From assembly GCA_020091685.1 (NCBI GenBank), contig CM034599.1, forward strand, positions 4,620,836-4,684,835: a DNA stretch of 64,000 nt, given 5' to 3'. Shown here piece by piece: positions 61,001-64,000 of this stretch. Below the pieces are notes generated by a model, which had not been told where the DNA came from, made no database searches, and was given only the letters and a program-made list of their open reading frames with translations. A program made the position numbers and the translations under genes. The stretch comes from Lutjanus erythropterus. Lineage: Eukaryota > Chordata > Actinopteri > Lutjaniformes > Lutjanidae. The first letter of the stretch is position 1. Each line of letters opens with the position of its first letter.

Positions 61001-63175
61001 TTGTCAAGGGTTCTTTGTAAGGCTAAGGGTTCCAGTAAGAACACTTTTTGGAAGAAAGAGTTCTTCAAAGATTGTTGAGATCCTTGAAGAACTCTTTCAT
61101 CAATTGTTCTTTGTAGCATATAAAGGGTTTTTGGTAAAATATCCTGAGTGTATTCTAGATAAAAAACTCTGAATATTTAACGTTTTCTTGGCAGAACCCC
61201 TTGAGTGGGTTCTAGATGAACCCCCAGGAATATAGAAGAGTTTTTGTTGGAACCTCCCGAGTGTGTTCTAAATAAAACCCATGGAATATAAAAAGGTTTT
61301 TGCTACAACTCCTTGGGTGGGTTCTAGATAAAACCTAAAATGTTGTCAGTAGAACCCTCTTAGTGCTCTAGATAAAACTCTTGGAATTTAAAAAGATTTT
61401 TGGTAGAGCCCCTTTGTGGGTTCTTGTTATCATCCTAGAAGGTATAAAGGTTCTGGAAAGAACCCCCAGATAGAGTTCTGGGTGGAACCATTACACAGTG
61501 GAAGGGTTCTCCTTTAGAACCGCTCATAGGGGGTCCTGAGTGAAACCTTTCACAGATGGTTCTTGGTATAACCCTCTATCCCGGGTTTCTAGGTAGAACT
61601 CTTGGTTAGGGATTCACTTGGAAGCTTTATAAAAGGTTCCTCCAGGAACCCCTTATGGTTCTAGTTAGCACCTTTATTTCTAAGCGTTCTCATCGATAGT
61701 CAGTTGTAATACTTACAGCAGATGGCAGACGGCATGCCCTCAGTTTGGAGAAGCAGCAGGAGCACCGGTGCAGGAAGCTGAACAATGTACCGCTGTGGAC
61801 AGAGTCAACAACAAAACATTTTAGCCACCTAAAAAAAACTTCAGTTTAAGTATACACTATATTTAGAACATTTTTTAATCTGTTTACCTTGCCATAATTC
61901 AAATATCGCTCCTTCATCCTGCTGCTGTGTCCTCAGCCAGCTCTGGCTGTGTGTGTGTATGTGTGTGTCTCTCTGCAGCTCTCACAGACAGAGAGCAGGG
62001 GAGAGAGATGGAGACAGCGACGTAACCGTTGGTCGCTATGTTTTTATAGAGCCCCGACCTCACAACCTGCACACTGCTATTGGCTGAGGGGTATAGACAG
62101 CTGCCCAAAGGCTGACGCCCAGAAACATCTCGAAATTAAAATACAGGCAGAGGGCAGGATCTTTTCAGATACAGACACCACCTAGAACTAGTGGATCATA
62201 AGTGAAGATTAACAGGGATTTTTTTTTAATGTGAGTCTATATGTTGCTTTAAATTGTCCCTCTTTTAGTTCTGGGTATTCGATGTGTGTTATGAAATACT
62301 AAAGGTTTGAGAATGAAATGAAATAATTAAGGTTTGAAACCAGGTTTTCAGGACCTTTATGGATGCAATAATGGAATCACTTGGTATTTCTATTTTTACA
62401 CTTTTTTTTCACATTTTCCAGTTACAGACTTCTGGAGAAAACGAATGGCATTGAAGAAGCTGGCGGCCTTCGCTGGGAACTCTTTGGCTATCTCCTTTTT
62501 GCCTGGGTCATCGTGTATTTATGCATATTTAAAGGAGTCAAATCCACCGGCAAGGTCAGAATGATGGCTGCTTTTCTGCAAGATGTTTTGATGCATAGTG
62601 GTGATTATGGTTAATGTTGTGTTGCTCCCATTCTGTAACTGCATTGCTTATCCTTTGAAGACTTTCTGTCCTTAACAGTCTGTACCAGTTAATGTGCGTA
62701 ACTCGGCCACGTCAAGGACTAAAGACGAGGTTTTCAGGCAGAGACAAAACAAGCATGTTTGTTCAGCCAACTCAGAATCAGGACATGATAAAATGTGGCA
62801 GAGGAAAACTTTGAAACTGAGTATCAGAACAGCATGTGATAAACTGTACAGCAATTCATCAACTGCAACATTTTACAAATTAACCTTATCTTGCCCAGAT
62901 TGAGATGACCTTAAAAGTAAAACACAAATCCTCCCCTCTGGCGTCACTGAAATCAGGTTACAGTAGCTCCACTGTTGCAACCTCACACTCACAACCCACA
63001 CACTGATCCATTTCTGCTTTTCACTGTTTGTGTCACACAGGTTGTGTATTTCACCGCTGTATTTCCGTACTTCATCCTGTTTGCCCTGCTCATTAATAAT
63101 GTGCAGCTTCCTGGAGCCAAGAATGGGATCCTGTACTTTGTGACACCTGTCTGGAGCAAACTGTTTGAAGTGAAG
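48824..63175 (+). CDS. SLC6-family Na+/Cl- dependent transporter, N-terminal part (five coding exons, runs off window)
   Basis: Neurotransmitter:sodium symporter: plasma-membrane, twelve-helix LeuT fold, cotransporting a small solute with Na+ and Cl-. Visible exons 48824-49043, 51959-52093, 60513-60723, 62422-62554, 63041-63175 encode 278 of roughly 600 residues. TM1 carries [17 protein letters not shown] with the Na+-ligand Asn60; TM2 has [17 protein letters not shown]3 has [19 protein letters not shown]. Extracellular loop 2 has [11 protein letters not shown] with a likely C159-C169 disulfide and sequons at N160, N168 and N176; TM4 and TM5 follow. Gly57 replaces the Asp of monoamine transporters, so the substrate is probably an amino acid or similar zwitterion. 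Closest groups by eye are glycine, GABA-type and B0,+ transporters; the member is not decided. Human LIMK2 has no SLC6 neighbour that I know of. Confidence 0.9.
49527..50290. repeat. two adjacent dispersed repeats in SLC6 intron 1
   Basis: 49527-49720 repeats the 1665-2045 family (AGGGCCTGACCCATACAGG, CAAAAGTGGTTAACACTCG). 49730-50290 is bounded by AAAAAGTAGAAGTACTG and AAAGTAAAAGTACAAAG, related to 48203-48320, with a T-rich interior. That interior yields Phe/Leu-rich frames that are not genes. Confidence 0.45.
51226..51843. mobile_element. non-autonomous element with long terminal inverted repeats
   Basis: Left end AAAGGGATAATTCGCTTAAA with TACTCACCCTCATGCCGATT. The right end in reverse complement gives AAGGGGATAGCTCACCCATA with CACTCATCCTCATGCTGATT. 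Internal blocks such as CAGTGTTGCAGACTC/GTTTTGCAGACTC are also mirrored. About 618 bp, MITE-type, no transposase. Confidence 0.7.
51959..52093 (+). CDS. SLC6 gene coding exon 2 (TM2)
   Basis: Encodes residues 74-118 plus one base: [39 protein letters not shown] and ICPLLK. E-x-x-x-GQ-Y is the conserved end of TM2 in SLC6. Acceptor TTATTCAG, donor AAAAG|GTGAGT. Confidence 0.93.
52240..52412. repeat. fragments of two dispersed families
   Basis: TAGAGCCTAACCGATACCAG at 52240 is the head of the CCGATATC family; it passes directly into ACCGAACTACTAATTGATTA and AATCATTAGTTGCAGCTCTA, the tail of the GCTGCAACTAA family, ending at 52412. Confidence 0.5.
53460..55260 (-). mobile_element. decayed BEL/Pao-type LTR retrotransposon pol remnant
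   Basis: Minus-strand fragments, in the order expected for pol. 55111-54716 resembles the region leading into the reverse transcriptase ([21 protein letters not shown]). 54624-54373 and its flanks hold scattered RT-like pieces. 53714-53463 matches the integrase C-terminal region ([17 protein letters not shown], then HFLMGWP). Many stops and frame changes separate them, and no LTRs were recognised, so the copy is dead and old. It lies antisense to the SLC6 gene. BEL/Pao is assigned from the integrase-end pattern; Gypsy is less likely. Confidence 0.65.
57990..59775. repeat. nest of dispersed repeats in SLC6 intron 2
   Basis: Head of one family at about 57995-58075 (AGGAATTGTTCGACATTTTT). A second common repeat at 58088-58200 (GCAGTTCCTCCAATGGCAAC, TTGAGGTGGGCTCTAAAAGT). 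The THAP-like palindrome at 58283-58472. At 59390-59775, the inverted end of the first family (CATATTTCCCAAAATGTCGA) with TTAGCAGCCAGTTAGCTGAG. The arrangement suggests insertions within an older element. Confidence 0.5.
58283..58472. pseudogene. palindromic pair of THAP-like first-exon fragments
   Basis: Two 40 bp arms, 58283-58322 and 58433-58472, are inverted copies with 37 of 40 identical bases, separated by 110 bp. Read outward-in, each begins with ATG: plus strand [15 protein letters not shown], minus strand [14 protein letters not shown] then a stop. Both resemble the N-terminus of THAP zinc-finger proteins (Cys-x4-Cys start), common in P-element-like transposons and their host derivatives. 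No complete domain can be followed, so this is repeat-derived or pseudogene sequence, and the THAP call rests on about 12 residues. Confidence 0.35.
60513..60723 (+). CDS. SLC6 gene coding exon 3 (TM3 and extracellular loop 2)
   Basis: Encodes residues 119-188 plus two bases: [20 protein letters not shown] (TM3), [19 protein letters not shown] and GNCSSGF (loop with paired cysteines and sequons), then [10 protein letters not shown]. Acceptor CTCTGCAG, donor TTTGA|GTGAGA. Confidence 0.92.
60912..61686. mobile_element. GGTTCT/AGAACC-rich element with inverted ends
   Basis: Left end CTCAGAAATAAAGGTTCTA; right end TAGCACCTTTATTTCTAAG, whose reverse complement is CTTAGAAATAAAGGTGCTA. The interior is a run of diverged GGTTCT, AGAACCC and GTTCTAGATAAAAC units, irregularly spaced at about 50-70 bp. 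About 775 bp, non-coding. Likely a non-autonomous transposon whose interior grew by repeat expansion. Confidence 0.65.
61690..61915. repeat. partial copy of the 12281-13185 element family
   Basis: ACAGCAGATGGCAGACGGCA, CAGTTTGGAGAAGCAGCAGG, then GGTGCAGGAAGCTGAACAAT and CCGCTGTGGACAGAG match the 12350-12435 arm of the limk2 3' UTR element. It abuts the right end of the GGTTCT-rich element. Confidence 0.6.
62422..62554 (+). CDS. SLC6 gene coding exon 4 (TM4)
   Basis: Encodes residues 189-233: [19 protein letters not shown] and [20 protein letters not shown], then [15 protein letters not shown] is the conserved intracellular link from TM4 to TM5. Acceptor TTTTCCAG, donor GCAAG|GTCAGA; ends in phase 0. 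Confidence 0.93.
63041..63175 (+). CDS. SLC6 gene coding exon 5 (TM5), last exon in window
   Basis: Encodes residues 234-278: [20 protein letters not shown] (TM5), [18 protein letters not shown] and SKLFEVK. The next exon should begin with a V/W-x-D/N-A-A-x-Q-I/V-F segment (TM6) beyond 64000. Acceptor TCACACAG, donor GTGAAG|GTGAGG. Confidence 0.93.
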
Positions 63176-64000
63176 GTGAGGCTGTTAATCAATGAGTAAC
63201 ATCAAAAAAATTGATTAACTGTTATTTCATACAGCGGAGATTGGAGAGGGAGCAATGAATTTAATGCACATATCATTCATTTTCTTAGCCTGAAGCCTCT
63301 CTTTTCAGAGAATAGATTTTTATCTTGTGTTTGGTCAAGCTTCAAGCTGAAGCTACAGAAAGGAAGGGAAGAGGTCATTGCAGCAATTAACTCAATAAAC
63401 TGGTGAGGTTGTACTCAGTCAGGACGCAATGAAAAATGTGGCTTTGAAGATTTTATGGACACTTGCCAGAAAGAATCAGGGCAGAAAGCTAAACTAGAGT
63501 GATAGTTTCCTTCTCATGTTTCATAAAAATCCAGAGCAGGAGCTTCAAATTTCCCAGAATAGGCTGCTCCGGCTACAACTGGGTCTTTCTTGACTCTTTA
63601 ATAGCCGGCCCAGTAACACAGCAGTTTGTGAAACAGGCATGAAATGTAGTTGATGGATTTGTACACATGGATATGAATTGCCAATACTTTTCATGATGGT
63701 CCAAATCTGGATTTTAGGGGGGGTGGGGGGCTGGATTGGGAGGATCAAACAAACACAGGACTTTCACCCCGGAGACTGGAGTTCTGTTCCCACGTGAGAC
63801 CAGTCAGTGTCAGTGTTTAAATAAACTTGATATTAAGTCAGTTTTGCTTGAGAAAATATCTTCAGTTAGCTTAAGTTATTAAGTTGAACCAACAAACTCT
63901 TCAGTCACACTGATAAACATTTTGTTTTACAATCAGACACCGGATACTGAGAAGTCTGCTAAATGCTCATCATGTTTCTTTAGAAACTTAATTTAATGAG
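63176..64000 (+). other. SLC6 gene intron 5, truncated by the window
   Basis: Intronic sequence to the right edge, with a G-rich run at 63717-63730 and no recognisable exon or repeat family. The gene continues outside the window. Confidence 0.6.

Overview
The window is vertebrate nuclear DNA, almost certainly from a teleost and probably a percomorph. Genes are split into short exons with GT-AG introns. The two complete proteins match vertebrate PIK3IP1 and LIMK2, and the spaces between exons are filled with dispersed repeats of types I associate with ray-finned fish. There is no sign of bacterial or viral organisation. Intron/exon borders were worked out by hand from reading-frame continuity and splice dinucleotides. 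All internal phases close, so the models of the two complete genes are firm.

Layout. (1) 1-10845, plus strand: pik3ip1, six coding exons, 282 residues (signal peptide, kringle, one membrane span, cytoplasmic tail), with a 2 kb 3' UTR ending at an AATAAA at 10823. (2) 11720-40500, minus strand: limk2, sixteen coding exons, 665 residues (LIM-LIM-PDZ-kinase), with a probable 2 kb 3' UTR that carries a 0.9 kb inverted-repeat element. The two genes converge tail to tail, the same arrangement as human PIK3IP1/LIMK2, so this is old conserved microsynteny. (3) 40560-48330: intergenic DNA made of dispersed repeats, a tetranucleotide-bearing duplication and unassigned AT-rich sequence. (4) 48330-64000, plus strand: the first five coding exons (278 residues) of an SLC6-family sodium/chloride-coupled transporter that runs off the right edge. 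Its first transmembrane segment has glycine where monoamine transporters have aspartate, so an amino-acid-type substrate is likely, but I could not assign the member.

The remaining sequence is mobile-element debris. It includes a decayed BEL/Pao-type LTR retrotransposon antisense in intron 2 of the SLC6 gene, a non-LTR retrotransposon remnant in limk2 intron 3, several non-autonomous inverted-repeat elements, a repeated family beginning with a GCTGCAACTAA motif, a palindrome built from two copies of a THAP-like first exon, and micro- and minisatellites. Functionally, PIK3IP1 restrains PI3K signalling at the plasma membrane, LIMK2 phosphorylates cofilin to stabilise actin, and the SLC6 protein imports a small solute. 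Their proximity is best read as inherited gene order, not as a pathway. I found no undescribed coding system. The most unusual items are the palindromic THAP-like exon pair, the GGTTCT-rich element and the long hairpin-forming element in the limk2 3' UTR.
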